Positions 36,631 through 45,565 of a stretch of DNA of 64,000 nt are shown one piece after another. How positions within the stretch are numbered: position 1 is the first letter of the stretch; each line of letters starts with the position of its first letter. Below the pieces are notes generated by a model. The model saw only the letters and a program-made list of their open reading frames with translations. It was not told the DNA's origin and ran no database searches. A program made the translations under genes and the position numbers. Source of the stretch: Sporosarcina sp. FSL K6-2383 (lineage in GTDB: Bacteria; Bacillota; Bacilli; Bacillales_A; Planococcaceae); the NCBI RefSeq assembly GCF_038618305.1, contig NZ_CP152017.1, forward strand, positions 186,001-250,000. Direction: 5' to 3'.

Positions 36631-36996
36631 TTATTTAAGTTCGATTGCTGCGCCAACTTCTTCAAGTTTAGCTTTCATTTCTTCTGCTTCTTCTTTAGAA
36701 GCGCCTTCTTTGATTGCTTTTGGTGCATTATCAACTACTTCTTTCGCTTCTTTCAAGCCTAGGCCAGTGATTTCGCGAACAGCTTTGATAACTTTGATTT
36801 TTTGGTCTCCAGCAGATGTAAGAATTACGTCGAATTCAGTTTGTTCAGCAGCAGAGTCTCCACCGCCAGCTCCACCAGCCATTGCAACTGGAGCTGCAGC
36901 TGTTACGCCGAACTCTTCTTCGATTGCTTTTACAAGGTCGTTTAGTTCAAGAACTGTCATTTCTTTGATTGCTTCAAGGATTTGTGCGTTAGTCAT
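36631..36996 (-). CDS. rplL: 50S ribosomal protein L7/L12
   Basis: 121-aa acidic stalk protein. The N-terminal dimerisation domain ([31 protein letters not shown]) is followed by an Ala/Gly-rich hinge ([14 protein letters not shown]) and the C-terminal factor-binding domain ([26 protein letters not shown]). It binds L10 in multiple copies and activates translational GTPases. 96 bp after rplJ. Confidence 0.98.
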   Translation of the reverse strand: MTNAQILEAIKEMTVLELNDLVKAIEEEFGVTAAAPVAMAGGAGGGDSAAEQTEFDVILTSAGDQKIKVIKAVREITGLGLKEAKEVVDNAPKAIKEGASKEEAEEMKAKLEEVGAAIELK

Positions 36997-37092
36997 TATA
37001 TGTTCCTCCTAATAGTTGTTTTTTGTCGGGTCGGACCCGCAAGTTTTTTCTTGTCAAGCTTTAGCTCGCAAGTTGTTTTTCAGGCTGCTTGA

Positions 37093-37593
37093 TTAAGCGC
37101 CTTGTTCTTCTTTTTGGTCTGCAACTGCTTTCGTTGCAAGCGCAAAGTTGCGCATTGGAGCTTGGAGTACGCTGAGAAGCATAGAAAGTAGACCTTCGCG
37201 TGATGGAAGTTCCGCCAACGCTTTAACGTCTGCTTCTGATGCAACCACACCTTCAATGACACCAGCTTTGATTTCTAGCTTGTCGTTTTTCTTTGCAAAA
37301 TCGTTAAGGATTTTTGCAGGAGCAACAACGTCTTCGTTTGAGAATGCAATTGCGTTCGGTCCTGTAAGGCTTTCGTTCAACCCTTCAAGTCCAACAGCTT
37401 CAGCTGCACGGCGTGACATTGAGTTTTTGTAAACTTTAAAGTCAATACCTGCTTCACGAAGTTGTTTACGAAGTTCTGTAACTTGGCTAACATCAAGACC
37501 ACGATAGTCAACTACAACAACTGACGCTGCCGCTTTCAACTTATCAGAAATCTCACTAACCACTGCTTGTTTAGCTTCTAGTATCTTGCTCAT
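37093..37593 (-). CDS. rplJ: 50S ribosomal protein L10
   Basis: 166-aa stalk base protein. The N-terminal rRNA-binding domain includes [42 protein letters not shown]; the C-terminal helix that binds L7/L12 dimers ends [12 protein letters not shown]. It is preceded by its own promoter, L10 leader and attenuator, so the L10/L12 complex probably feeds back on its own synthesis. Confidence 0.98.
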   Translation of the reverse strand: MSKILEAKQAVVSEISDKLKAAASVVVVDYRGLDVSQVTELRKQLREAGIDFKVYKNSMSRRAAEAVGLEGLNESLTGPNAIAFSNEDVVAPAKILNDFAKKNDKLEIKAGVIEGVVASEADVKALAELPSREGLLSMLLSVLQAPMRNFALATKAVADQKEEQGA

Positions 37594-37599
37594 CTGGAC

Positions 37600-37785
37600 A
37601 CCTCCTAAAAATTTGGGGTCACTTATACCGATATGAAAAAGCCCTCGTGCCTACATGATGTAGACACGAGGGCAGAAAAGTCGTCATCTTTTAAATAAAA
37701 GAGCGCCTTGTCCTCGGCAGGATTTTTAAGCGGCAAGCCGCACCTACTGTCTACGGTACAAATGGTTATATTCACAACAAAAGTC
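37600..37785 (-). ncRNA. L10 leader with attenuator hairpin
   Basis: The long leader between the rplJ promoter and gene contains, on the minus strand, ACAGTAGGTGCGGCTTGCCGC and AAAATCCTGCCGAGGAC, the conserved parts of the Bacillales L10 leader that binds L10-L12. It ends with a perfect GCCCTCGTG/CACGAGGGC stem (37641-37673) and five T (37636-37640), an attenuator. Confidence 0.88.
37636..37673 (-). terminator. Attenuator in the L10 leader
   Basis: A stem of about 14 bp with one mismatch and a 3-nt loop is followed by TTTTT on the minus strand, about 43 bp before rplJ. It would prematurely stop rplJ-rplL transcription when the leader is bound. Confidence 0.8.
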
Positions 37786-37814
37786 ATCTTACCAGAGGAC
37801 TATCTGTTTGTCAA
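37786..37814 (-). promoter_or_regulatory. Promoter of rplJ-rplL
   Basis: Minus-strand TTGACA (37809-37814), 17-bp spacer, TAAGAT (37786-37791), directly after the rplA stop codon. Confidence 0.75.
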
Positions 37815-37816
37815 TA

Positions 37817-38518
37817 TTAGTTTTTAATAACTACACTTGAAGGATCAATTTTAACAGCAGGTCCCATTGTAGAAGTCACGTTAACAGACTTCATGTATGT
37901 GCCTTTTGCTGATGCAGGTTTTGCTTTTTGAACTGTTTCAAAGACAGTTACGAAGTTTTCAACAAGCTTCTCATTGTCAAATGAAACTTTACCGATTGGC
38001 GCGTGGATAATTCCAGCTTTGTCTGCACGGTATTCAACTTTACCCGCCTTGATTTCTTCGATAGCTTTTGTAACATCAAATGTTACTGTACCTGTTTTCG
38101 GGTTCGGCATAAGTCCTTTTGGTCCAAGAACACGACCAATTTTACCTACTTCACCCATCATGTCAGGAGTTGCAACGATTACGTCAAAATCAAACCAACC
38201 TTGTTGGATTTTAGCAATATACTCTGCGTCTCCAGCGTAGTCTGCACCAGCAGCTTCAGCCTCTTTAAGTTTTTCGCCTTTTGCGAAAACAAGAACACGT
38301 TGAGTTTTACCAGTACCATTCGGAAGCACTACTGCCCCACGGATTTGCTGGTCGTTCTTACGAGTGTCAATTCCAAGACGGAATGCAACCTCTATTGTCG
38401 CGTCAAAGTTAACTGTACTTGTTTTTTTCGCAAGTTCAATCGCCTCGTTCACGTCATAAGCTTTTAATTGTTCTACGAGCTTTGCAGCTTCTGTGAATTT
38501 CTTACCTCTTTTAGCCAT
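37817..38518 (-). CDS. rplA: 50S ribosomal protein L1
   Basis: 233-aa L1, mobile stalk protein near the E site. It begins [54 protein letters not shown] and has [19 protein letters not shown]. It also binds its own mRNA in many bacteria. The 116-bp gap to rplK holds an inverted repeat. Confidence 0.98.
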   Translation of the reverse strand: MAKRGKKFTEAAKLVEQLKAYDVNEAIELAKKTSTVNFDATIEVAFRLGIDTRKNDQQIRGAVVLPNGTGKTQRVLVFAKGEKLKEAEAAGADYAGDAEYIAKIQQGWFDFDVIVATPDMMGEVGKIGRVLGPKGLMPNPKTGTVTFDVTKAIEEIKAGKVEYRADKAGIIHAPIGKVSFDNEKLVENFVTVFETVQKAKPASAKGTYMKSVNVTSTMGPAVKIDPSSVVIKN

Positions 38519-38571
38519 TTAAAATTTCCTCCTCGATTGTGGTTTTAACGGATTAAACCTCCCACGAATAA

Positions 38572-38601
38572 GGGTTGCGTGTTCTTGAGAACAAGCAACC
38601 C
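38572..38601 (-). other. Hairpin between rplK and rplA
   Basis: GGGTTGC (38572-38578) pairs with GCAACCC (38595-38601), continued by TGTTCT/AGAACA with one mismatch, giving a stem of about 13 bp with a 2-nt loop. It lies about 50 nt upstream of the L1 start. It may be a L1 feedback site, but no diagnostic L1-binding sequence was recognised. Confidence 0.55.
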
Positions 38602-38634
38602 CACTACAAAAAACATCACATCATGTGATCAAGA

Positions 38635-39060
38635 TCAGTCTTCGATCGTGATACCCATGCTGCGTGCAGTACCTTCAACCATTGCCATCGCTGCTTCAAC
38701 TGATGCTGCGTTTAAATCCTGCATCTTTGTTTCTGCAATTTCGCGAACTTTATCACGTTTTACAGTAGCAACTTTCTTTTTGTTCGGCTCGCCTGAACCT
38801 TTTTGAAGATTAGCTGCAACCTTCAGCAATACTGCTGCCGGTGGAGTTTTTGTAATGAAAGTGAATGAACGGTCTTCGAATACAGAAATCACAACAGGAA
38901 TAATTAGACCTGCTTGATCAGCTGTACGCGCGTTGAATTCTTTACAGAATCCCATGATGTTCACACCTGCTTGACCTAACGCCGGTCCAACTGGGGGAGC
39001 CGGGTTCGCTTTTCCAGCAGGAATTTGTAATTTAACAACTTTAATAACTTTTTTAGCCAC
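38635..39060 (-). CDS. rplK: 50S ribosomal protein L11
   Basis: 141-aa L11 of the GTPase-associated centre. It begins (GTG) [44 protein letters not shown] and has [19 protein letters not shown]. The GTG at 39060 lies eight bases after GGAGG; an upstream ATG 51 bp away has no homology. It is also the target of thiostrepton-class antibiotics; the conserved proline-rich N-domain is intact. Confidence 0.97.
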   Translation of the reverse strand: MAKKVIKVVKLQIPAGKANPAPPVGPALGQAGVNIMGFCKEFNARTADQAGLIIPVVISVFEDRSFTFITKTPPAAVLLKVAANLQKGSGEPNKKKVATVKRDKVREIAETKMQDLNAASVEAAMAMVEGTARSMGITIED

Positions 39061-39190
39061 GAGACATACCTCCTTAAGTCCGTAATGTGGTAATAGGGTT
39101 GCCCCTCCCACTCAATATGTGCCTGCCAACTTACGTCGGTAGATTTTGGTTAATCCGTTCAGATTACTTAGTCATAGTCTGACCTTTGAA

Positions 39191-39219
39191 ATGATACCAT
39201 AATTACACGGTATACGCAA
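39191..39219 (-). promoter_or_regulatory. Predicted promoter of rplK-rplA
   Basis: Minus-strand TTGCGT (39214-39219), 17-bp spacer, TATCAT (39191-39196), starting about 12 bp after the nusG stop. A 130-nt leader would precede rplK. Confidence 0.5.
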
Positions 39220-39230
39220 GCGACTTTTGA

Positions 39231-39770
39231 TTATAGTTTTTCAACTTGTTCAAAGTCCAATTCCATTTTAGTTTCTCTGCCGAACATATCGACAGTCACC
39301 TTAACTTTCCCTTTATCTCCGTCAATCTCTTCCACTTTACCTTGGAAGTGCGCGAATGGCCCTTCAAGCACTTGCACCATTTCACCAATGACATAATCGA
39401 CTTCTATCTTACCTTCTTTCACACCCATCTGTTTAAGGATGAACGTGACCTCTTCTGGAAGTAACGGCGTCGGCTTAGCCCCACCACCTGACGAACCGAT
39501 AAAGCCCGTAACACCAGGCGTGTTGCGCACAACATACCACGAATCATCCGTCATGATAATCTCTACCAAAACGTAACCCGGGAATGTTTTTTTCATCATT
39601 ACCCTTTTCTTGCCGTCTTTGAAATCTGTTTCTTCCTCTTCAGGAATGACGACGCGGAAAATTTTATCTTGCATACCCATCGTTTCTACACGTTTTTCCA
39701 GATTGGCTTTCACCTTATTTTCATAACCGGAATACGTATGAACTACATACCAATTTTTCTCCATATCCAT
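39231..39770 (-). CDS. nusG: Transcription elongation/termination factor NusG
   Basis: 179-aa NusG. NGN domain from EKNWYVVHTYSGYENKVKANLEKR to RNTPGVTGFIGS, and the C-terminal KOW domain MVQVLEGPFAHFQGKVEEIDGDKGKVKVTVDMFGRETKMELDF. It couples polymerase pausing with translation and Rho. An ATG at 39764 is an alternative start. Oddly, the only good purine-rich site (AAGGAGGG) lies 24 bases upstream of the first ATG, separated by a possible GGAC/GTCC hairpin. Confidence 0.97.
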   Translation of the reverse strand: MDMEKNWYVVHTYSGYENKVKANLEKRVETMGMQDKIFRVVIPEEEETDFKDGKKRVMMKKTFPGYVLVEIIMTDDSWYVVRNTPGVTGFIGSSGGGAKPTPLLPEEVTFILKQMGVKEGKIEVDYVIGEMVQVLEGPFAHFQGKVEEIDGDKGKVKVTVDMFGRETKMELDFEQVEKL

Positions 39771-39913
39771 AATAACTAGGACTGTTCGTCCGTCCCTCCT
39801 TTTCGCACATAATTAAGGTTTGTAGTCTACATTCGCTATGTCCCACGACAACAAATGTATGACCCACAACCTTTTTCCCTCAAGCGTAAATCATCTGTTT
39901 AGACCCTTATGTT

Positions 39914-39955
39914 TAGACAATTGAAAAAACCCGTTCATACTGTCAGACGGGATAT
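39914..39955 (-). terminator. Terminator-like hairpin between secE and nusG
   Basis: On the minus strand CCCGT pairs with ACGGG across a 12-nt loop and is followed by TTTTTT. The stem is short, so attenuation is as likely as full termination. Confidence 0.45.
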
Positions 39956-39980
39956 TTTTCAAAATGTTATTCATGCTGCT

Positions 39981-39997
39981 TTAATCAATTACGCCTC
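39981..39997 (+). repeat. Solo left-end fragment of the dispersed repeat (copy H)
   Basis: TTAATCAATTACGCCTC is identical to the left boundary of copy B and ends at the secE stop codon. The rest of the element is missing, so this is either a remnant or a chance match of 17 bp. Confidence 0.5.
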
Positions 39998-40183
39998 TTA
40001 TAACGCAAGATACCATTCCATTACTCGCGAAATGCCAAGGTCGATGAGTCCAAAGTACACTGCCATAAAAACAACTGTTGAAAGTACAACGATTGTATAG
40101 CGTGTCAATTCTTTACGTTTCGGCCAGCTGACTTTTCTCATTTCCGAGACGACGTCTTTTAAAAAACCGATTAACTTGCTCAT
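39998..40183 (-). CDS. secE: Preprotein translocase subunit SecE
   Basis: 61-aa single-TM SecE: MSKLIGFLKDVVSEMRKVSWPKRKEL is the conserved amphipathic segment, followed by one TM helix (IVVLSTVVFMAVYFGLIDLGI). It stabilises SecY. The ATG at 40183 follows GGGGT and gives the normal length. Order rpmG-secE-nusG is conserved. Confidence 0.95.
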   Translation of the reverse strand: MSKLIGFLKDVVSEMRKVSWPKRKELTRYTIVVLSTVVFMAVYFGLIDLGISRVMEWYLAL

Positions 40184-40236
40184 TTTACCGTAAACCCCCG
40201 AATACAAATATGATGCTGCTGGCAAACCTGCTTACT

Positions 40237-40386
40237 TCATGCCGTTTGCTTATGCATTGTATGTTCATTGCAATGACTGCAAAACTTCTTGAGCGACAGT
40301 CGTTCTGTAGACTTATTGCTCTGTGTCGGCACGGAATAATTTCGAGATCCGCATATATCGCAACTTAAAATAACTTTTTTAGACAT
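40237..40386 (-). CDS. rpmG: 50S ribosomal protein L33
   Basis: 49-aa protein MSKKVILSCDICGSRNY... with zinc ligands C9, C12, C36 and C39, the zinc-binding form. It lies between sigH and secE as in B. subtilis (rpmGB). The ATG is complementary to 40384-40386 with a GAGG upstream. The gene is short and easily missed. Confidence 0.93.
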   Translation of the reverse strand: MSKKVILSCDICGSRNYSVPTQSNKSTERLSLKKFCSHCNEHTMHKQTA

Positions 40387-40465
40387 TTCCTCACCCTATA
40401 CGACTCATAGTCTTGCTAAAGAGTACCATCTAATTTTAATGGTGTCAATACGATGTGAATCCGTC

Positions 40466-41125
40466 CTAACGCACTGCATCGACTTGCATATAGCGCTCAA
40501 GCTTACGTTTAATCCGCTGAAGCGCATTATCAACAGACTTCACTTGCCTGTTTAGCTCTTCCGAAATCTCCTGATAAGATTGCCCATCCAAATAAAGGGC
40601 TAGCACCTGCTTCTCAAGGCCACTCAATACTTTATTCATCTCTTCTTCCATTTGAATAAAGTCTTCCTTGTGAATCATAAGCCCTTCAGGGTCATCCAAA
40701 ATCGGTCCTGCAATCACATCTAACAAGGTACGGTCTGATTCCTCGTCAAATACCGGCTTGTCTAATGATACCGATGTATTGAGCGGAATATGCTTTTGCC
40801 TCGTCGCTGTTTTAATAGCTGTAATGATTTGCCGCGTGATGCACAGTTCCGCAAACGCCTTGAATGAACTTAATCGATCCTCTTTAAAATCCCGAATCGC
40901 TTTGTATAGACCAATCATACCTTCCTGAATGATATCTTCCCGGTCTCCACCAATCAGAAAATATGAGCGCGCTTTCAATCTAACAAATGATTGGTACTTT
41001 GTAATAAGAAAATCGAGTGCATCCGTGTTCCCCTCGTGGATGATTGCAATGATTTCTCCGTCTGATAACCCTGTGAAATCCGATATGCCACCTTCAACGT
41101 ATGTTCTCTCCACCAACTGGATCAC
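40466..41125 (-). CDS. sigH: RNA polymerase sigma factor SigH
   Basis: 219-aa sigma-70 family factor for early stationary phase and sporulation. Region 2 contains LITKYQSFVRLKARSYFLIGGDREDIIQEGMIGLYKAIRDFKED, nearly identical to B. subtilis SigH, and region 4 contains LSGLEKQVLALYLDGQSYQEISEELNRQVKSVDNALQRIKRKLERY. The N-terminal dozen residues diverge; GTG at 41125 is the longest start, and a TTG/GTG pair four codons in is possible. It has its own promoter. Confidence 0.95.
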   Translation of the reverse strand: MIQLVERTYVEGGISDFTGLSDGEIIAIIHEGNTDALDFLITKYQSFVRLKARSYFLIGGDREDIIQEGMIGLYKAIRDFKEDRLSSFKAFAELCITRQIITAIKTATRQKHIPLNTSVSLDKPVFDEESDRTLLDVIAGPILDDPEGLMIHKEDFIQMEEEMNKVLSGLEKQVLALYLDGQSYQEISEELNRQVKSVDNALQRIKRKLERYMQVDAVR

Positions 41126-41153
41126 CCCGGTTCGCTATCACTATTATTCTACA

Positions 41154-41183
41154 AGTATACCGTATAGTTTTTTTTTGCGTCAA
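41154..41183 (-). promoter_or_regulatory. Promoter of sigH
   Basis: Minus-strand TTGACG (41178-41183), 18-bp spacer with an A-run, TATACT (41154-41159), in the 62-bp gap after rae1. The A/T-rich spacer would fit AbrB-type control as in B. subtilis (inference). Confidence 0.7.
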
Positions 41184-41187
41184 CCGT

Positions 41188-41703
41188 TCACTGTTTTCCT
41201 CGTCGCCACTTTTCAAATATTTCTGCAACTTCATCTGTTAAAGGGATCTTCGAAATAGGCCTTTGCTCTTGGAATTCCTTCACTTTCCCCGTAATTATTT
41301 TATCGATTTCATCCATTTCAATTTCTAATTCTCTGGATGATTTACGAAGTGCTCCTTGCGCAAAAATAACCCACTGCTCCGTTAAATCGGATGTCGCTAC
41401 ATGAATTTGTATACGCCGCCCACCTAATTCAGAAACCAGCTTTTCGATCCTCTCGTCAGCAGTCTCCTTTTTCCTCGTGAACACAACCTCTACATCGTGA
41501 TGCCGCTTCTTTTTTTCCACACCAGGGACAAGATGCGCGTCAAAAACGATAATGACACGCCATCCTGTATGTGCCTTGTATTCTGCCATTCTCTCGATGA
41601 GGCGATCACGAGCATCCGCCAACCGTTTTTCCTTCAGCTTACGCAGCTCCTGCCATGCACCGATGACATTATAGCCATCAACAAGAAGTACATCCTTTTT
41701 CAT
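41188..41703 (-). CDS. rae1: Ribosome-associated endoribonuclease Rae1 (YacP, NYN domain)
   Basis: 171-aa NYN/PIN-like nuclease. It begins [42 protein letters not shown] with the catalytic Asp, and has VIIVFDAHLV and VEVVFTRKKETADERIEKLV with further acidic residues. In B. subtilis it enters the A site and cleaves mRNA in a translation-dependent way. Its ATG overlaps the rlmB stop by four bases. Confidence 0.9.
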   Translation of the reverse strand: MKKDVLLVDGYNVIGAWQELRKLKEKRLADARDRLIERMAEYKAHTGWRVIIVFDAHLVPGVEKKKRHHDVEVVFTRKKETADERIEKLVSELGGRRIQIHVATSDLTEQWVIFAQGALRKSSRELEIEMDEIDKIITGKVKEFQEQRPISKIPLTDEVAEIFEKWRRGKQ

Positions 41704-42458
41704 CTTCCAGACTGATGCGGTTGGCGTTTGCGTAACACTTCATACATCAAGAGCGAGGCTGCAACAGATGCGTTCAATGACGTCACATGCCCTACCATCG
41801 GCAAATGATAAAGGAAGTCACATTTCTCCTTCAATATACGCGACATCCCTTTACCTTCACTGCCAATAATAATCGCAAGTGGTAAAGTTGCATCCATCAA
41901 CCTGTAATCAACCGATTTAGCTGCATCCGTCCCTGCAATCCAAACACCACGCTTTTTCAATTCTTCTACTGTCTGCGAAAGATTATTCACACGAACGACA
42001 GGGATATGTTCAATCGCACCCGTTGACGCCTTCGCCACAACTCCTGTTAAACCAACCGAACGACGCTTCGGGATAATAATCCCATGTGCACCTGACGCAT
42101 CCGCTGTCCGTAGGATAGACCCTAAGTTATGAGGGTCTTCAAGTTCATCAAGGATAATAAAGAACGGGTCTTCTCCGCGCTCTTTTGCAACTTCGAAAAG
42201 ATCTTCGAGCTCTGCGTATTCATAAGCCGCAACCGACGCGATAATCCCCTGGTGGTTCATATCTAACATGCCGTCCAATTTTTGCTTCGGCACAGCTTGA
42301 ACGATAACCCCCGCCTCTTTTGCCAGCGACAGAATTTCCCCAATACTTTTTTTATTAAGTCCCTCAGCAATCCAAATTTTGTTCAATTCTCTACCCGAGC
42401 GTAATGCTTCGACAATCGGGTTTTTCCCACCAATCAATTCTGCTTCCATTTCCGTCAT
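41700..42458 (-). CDS. rlmB: 23S rRNA (guanosine-2'-O-)-methyltransferase RlmB
   Basis: 252-aa SPOUT methyltransferase. N-terminal substrate-binding part ([24 protein letters not shown]) is followed by the catalytic motifs [77 protein letters not shown]. subtilis YacO family; the exact nucleotide modified is by analogy. It overlaps mrnC and rae1 by four bases on each side. Confidence 0.9.
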   Translation of the reverse strand: MTEMEAELIGGKNPIVEALRSGRELNKIWIAEGLNKKSIGEILSLAKEAGVIVQAVPKQKLDGMLDMNHQGIIASVAAYEYAELEDLFEVAKERGEDPFFIILDELEDPHNLGSILRTADASGAHGIIIPKRRSVGLTGVVAKASTGAIEHIPVVRVNNLSQTVEELKKRGVWIAGTDAAKSVDYRLMDATLPLAIIIGSEGKGMSRILKEKCDFLYHLPMVGHVTSLNASVAASLLMYEVLRKRQPHQSGR

Positions 42459-42877
42459 AATTTCGCCTCCTCCTTCATTTTTTCAATAAACGTAATGGTT
42501 TCATCTATAAATTCCGCTACCCGCTCAGTTCTACCTAATAAATAGAGCCAGCCAATGACTGCTTCAAATCCCGAGCTGTAATTATACGTCACGACATCAG
42601 TATTTTTAGGCACTGAACCGGACTTGGCGTTACGCCCCCGTCTCATGACCGCTTCCTCTTCCTCTGTCATAAATCCGGATTGTTGCATCATTTTCACAAC
42701 CGCCGCCTGTGATTTTGCAGACACATAGCTCGTTGCTTCTTTATGTAACACATTTGGTTTCACACGCCCTGAGCGTAGGAGATGCTCGCGAACCGCTTGT
42801 TCATACACCGCATCCCCCATATACGCAAGTGCTAGGGCATTTAATTGTTTAACATCTATATCACGTAAGTTGTACAT
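42455..42877 (-). CDS. mrnC: Mini-ribonuclease III (23S rRNA maturation)
   Basis: 140-aa RNase III-like domain without the double-stranded RNA-binding domain. [22 protein letters not shown] contains the conserved acidic catalytic region and [19 protein letters not shown] contains the second acidic motif. In B. subtilis it trims 23S rRNA precursors. It follows cysS by five bases. Confidence 0.94.
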   Translation of the reverse strand: MYNLRDIDVKQLNALALAYMGDAVYEQAVREHLLRSGRVKPNVLHKEATSYVSAKSQAAVVKMMQQSGFMTEEEEAVMRRGRNAKSGSVPKNTDVVTYNYSSGFEAVIGWLYLLGRTERVAEFIDETITFIEKMKEEAKL

Positions 42878-42882
42878 CCCGT

Positions 42883-44283
42883 TCAGTCCCTCTTCCAGCG
42901 CGTACCCTGCGCTGTATCTTCTAAAAGGATTCCCTTCGCCTTCAACTCATCTCGGATTTCATCTGAACGATTGAAGTCTCGGTTGCGGCGCGCCTCTAAT
43001 CGTTCTTCTATGAGCATTTCAATGTCTTCGTCCAACAGCTCAGCCCGGCTAGCAAATGGTAGCCCAAGAACAGATAACAAGCCGTCAAATGTCTGGATGA
43101 AATGCTGCAGTACATCCGCCTGCGTATTCTTCTCTAATAAATAGACGTTAGCTAACTTCACAAGTTCGAAAATCGACGCAACTGCGTTAGCTGTATTAAA
43201 GTCATCATCCATCGCTAGTTCGAATGTTCGTTTGATTTCATCCACTTTGTGTAGCCAGATATCTTTCTGATCACCAAGGTCAGCAGAAGTCGCAAGTCGA
43301 TGTTCCAAATTATTGTACGCTGTACGAATACGCTCTAAACCGTTCGCGGCTCCTTCAACAAGATGCTGCGAGAAATTGACCGGATGTCTGTAATGAACAG
43401 ATAATATAAAGAAACGCAATACTTGCGGATCAATCTGTTTACGAATATCGTTGACGAGCACAAAGTTACCTAGTGATTTCGACATTTTTTCATTATCAAT
43501 ATTAATATATCCATTATGCATCCAGTAACGCGCAAACGGCTTACCTGTCATCGCTTCTGATTGCGCAATTTCATTTTCATGGTGCGGGAACGTCAAGTCT
43601 TGCCCACCTGCATGGATATCAATCGTATCGCCCAGATGCTCACGCGCCATCACCGAACATTCGATATGCCAACCCGGACGCCCAGCACCCCATGGACTTT
43701 CCCATGAAATTTCGCCTTCCTTCGCTGCTTTCCACAACGCAAAATCAAGAGAGTTTTCTTTTTTAACGCCTTCCTCAATACGTGCACCAATCTTCAACTC
43801 ATCTGTCGATTGTTGGGATAGCTTGCCGTATCCTACAAATTTCTGCGTACGATAGTAGACATCTCCTTGTGATTCGTAAGCAAATCCTTTATCAATCAGC
43901 ACTTTAACAAAATCAACAATGTCTTCGATGTGATCTGTCACACGCGGGTGGACATCAGCCTTACCACAACCAAGTGCCCCAACATCTTCAAAATAGGCGT
44001 TAATAAACCGATCTGTTAGCTCACCCACTTCTTCCCCTAACTCATTGGCAGCTTTAATAATTTTATCGTCAACATCTGTAAAATTCGAGACATATGATAC
44101 ATCAAAACCGCGATATTCAAGATAGCGTCGAACCGTGTCAAAAACAATCACAGGACGGGCATTACCGATATGGATATAGTTGTAGACAGTTGGTCCACAT
44201 ACATACATCTTCACTTTCCCTTCCTCCATCGGGATGAAAGGCTCTTTCTTTCGTGTTAATGTATTATAAATTTGAATAGTCAT
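42883..44283 (-). CDS. cysS: Cysteinyl-tRNA synthetase
   Basis: 466-aa class I synthetase. Zinc ligand C29 in [18 protein letters not shown], the HIGH-type HIGN at 38-41, further zinc residues CSVMAREH and [11 protein letters not shown], and KMSKSLGN near 266-273 are visible. It overlaps cysE by four bases. Regulation is by the Cys T-box at 45053-45300, shared with cysE. Confidence 0.97.
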   Translation of the reverse strand: MTIQIYNTLTRKKEPFIPMEEGKVKMYVCGPTVYNYIHIGNARPVIVFDTVRRYLEYRGFDVSYVSNFTDVDDKIIKAANELGEEVGELTDRFINAYFEDVGALGCGKADVHPRVTDHIEDIVDFVKVLIDKGFAYESQGDVYYRTQKFVGYGKLSQQSTDELKIGARIEEGVKKENSLDFALWKAAKEGEISWESPWGAGRPGWHIECSVMAREHLGDTIDIHAGGQDLTFPHHENEIAQSEAMTGKPFARYWMHNGYINIDNEKMSKSLGNFVLVNDIRKQIDPQVLRFFILSVHYRHPVNFSQHLVEGAANGLERIRTAYNNLEHRLATSADLGDQKDIWLHKVDEIKRTFELAMDDDFNTANAVASIFELVKLANVYLLEKNTQADVLQHFIQTFDGLLSVLGLPFASRAELLDEDIEMLIEERLEARRNRDFNRSDEIRDELKAKGILLEDTAQGTRWKRD

Positions 44284-44942
44284 AATAAGTTCCCTTCCTT
44301 TTCAACAAATTTCTCTATTTCAATAAATCGCTTTTTTAACTGTTCAAGCTCATCTTCAAGCATTCTACATTTATCAGCTACTGGGTCCGGCATTTCTTGG
44401 TGGTCGTACTTACTTTTTACTTTAACACCATTCGAAATGACGATTGTCCCCGGAATACCCACGACCGTGGAATCAGCCGGGACATCCTTGAGCACAACTG
44501 ATCCCGCCCCCACTTTGCTATTCTCGCCAATCGTAATAGAACCAAGTACTTTCGCACCTGATGCAACTAGCACGTTATCGCAAAGCGTTGGATGCCGCTT
44601 CCCTTTCTCTTTACCCGTTCCACCTAGCGTCACACCTTGGTAAATCGTGACGTCATTACCAATTTCACACGTTTCCCCCACAACAACACCCATCCCATGG
44701 TCGATGAAAAACCGTCGCCCAATCGTTGCACCTGGATGAATTTCAATCCCCGTAAAAAACCTGCTGATTTGTGACACAACTCGCGCTAAAAACAATAACT
44801 TCTTTTTATATAAAGCATGCGCAACGCGGTGGGACCAAATAGCATGCAGACCCGAATACGTCAGCACAACTTCAAATGTACTACGCGCCGCTGGATCTTG
44901 ATCGAATATGCAGCGAATGTCTTCTTTCATCCGTTGAAACAC
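44280..44942 (-). CDS. cysE: Serine O-acetyltransferase
   Basis: 220-aa short-form enzyme making O-acetylserine for cysteine synthesis. The N-terminal helical part [37 protein letters not shown] leads into a left-handed beta-helix of hexapeptide repeats ([31 protein letters not shown]). The start is a GTG behind AAGGAGGAG. With cysS it forms a cysteine supply/charging operon under the Cys T-box. Confidence 0.96.
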   Translation of the reverse strand: MFQRMKEDIRCIFDQDPAARSTFEVVLTYSGLHAIWSHRVAHALYKKKLLFLARVVSQISRFFTGIEIHPGATIGRRFFIDHGMGVVVGETCEIGNDVTIYQGVTLGGTGKEKGKRHPTLCDNVLVASGAKVLGSITIGENSKVGAGSVVLKDVPADSTVVGIPGTIVISNGVKVKSKYDHQEMPDPVADKCRMLEDELEQLKKRFIEIEKFVEKEGNLL

Positions 44943-44982
44943 GATTTTCTCCTCCTTATATCATCTAGTTATAGCTTCAATC

Positions 44983-45059
44983 AATCACACCTCAGAGTGA
45001 TTACGTCCGGTGGCTTTATTTGGATTCAGCAGGTGTTCTTTCTGCTGAATCCAAATAAA
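44983..45059 (+). repeat. Dispersed structured repeat, copy E (between T-box terminator and cysE)
   Basis: H1 with arms AATCAC and GTGATT (44983-45002), a shortened tail ACGTCCGGTGGC, and H3 with 18-bp perfect arms 45015-45032 and 45042-45059. H2 is missing. The right arm of H3 runs into the T-tract of the T-box terminator. H1 differs from copy B at two positions that are both compensated. Confidence 0.8.
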
Positions 45060-45300
45060 AAAATACGCCTCTGCCAAAAATGACAGAGACGCATTAAATG
45101 CGCGGTTCCACTCCGCTTGGAAGGTATTCATTCCCTTCCCGCTTGACGTCCATAACGCTGACGATGCGTCCGGCCTACTCACGTTCGGCACGGCACTCAA
45201 AGGTGCATTTCCACATTGCAGCGGCACGGATCACTTACAGCCGGTGATGATCCTCTCTGAAGAGCTTGCAATATGTACTTCTCCTTATCAAAGCAGTCTA
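45053..45300 (-). promoter_or_regulatory. T-box riboswitch for cysE-cysS, Cys specificity
   Basis: On the minus strand the leader has a GGAGAAGTACATA stem I start, a candidate specifier UGC followed by ACC (complement at 45205-45207), the T-box motif GGAGTGGAACCGCG (around 45101-45114), and a terminator GTCTCTGTC/GGCAGAGGC with seven T (45053-45093). A UGC codon fits tRNA-Cys sensing. The gene pair downstream (serine acetyltransferase, CysRS) fits as well. Confidence 0.9.
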
Positions 45301-45334
45301 TTTTAGATTGTGTTTGTTCTTCTCATAACTTAAT

Positions 45335-45520
45335 CAATTACGCCTCAGCGTAATTGCGTCCAGATTTTGAATTGCGCTTTCGCAATTAACCCCTTCAAAA
45401 TCTGTGACATCCGCCGGAGGCTTAATTTGATTCAGCAAGGTTTGAACCTCCACTGAATTAAATGCATGTCTAGCATTCATCCCGTCACTTATAGAAGTGT
45501 GGGACTTCTGTTGAATCAAC
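45335..45520 (+). repeat. Dispersed structured repeat, copy B (gltX-cysE gap)
   Basis: H1 CAATTACGC/GCGTAATTG (45335-45356), H2 AGATTTTGAA/TTCAAAATCT with inner ATTGCG/CGCAAT, tail CATCCGCCGGAGGC to 45421, then an expanded H3. Its arms TTGATTCAGCA and TGTTGAATCAA enclose about 70 bp including the CACTTATAGAAGTG module shared with copy C. Confidence 0.88.
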
Positions 45521-45565
45521 TTAATTATTTATATTACATGCTGACGAGCTATAAAGTCAATGCAA

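Noticed and set aside
44943..45565. Missed gene or tRNA cluster in the 620-bp gltX-cysE gap
   Set aside because: Fully accounted for by copies B and E of the repeat and the Cys T-box; no tRNA-like fold seen.
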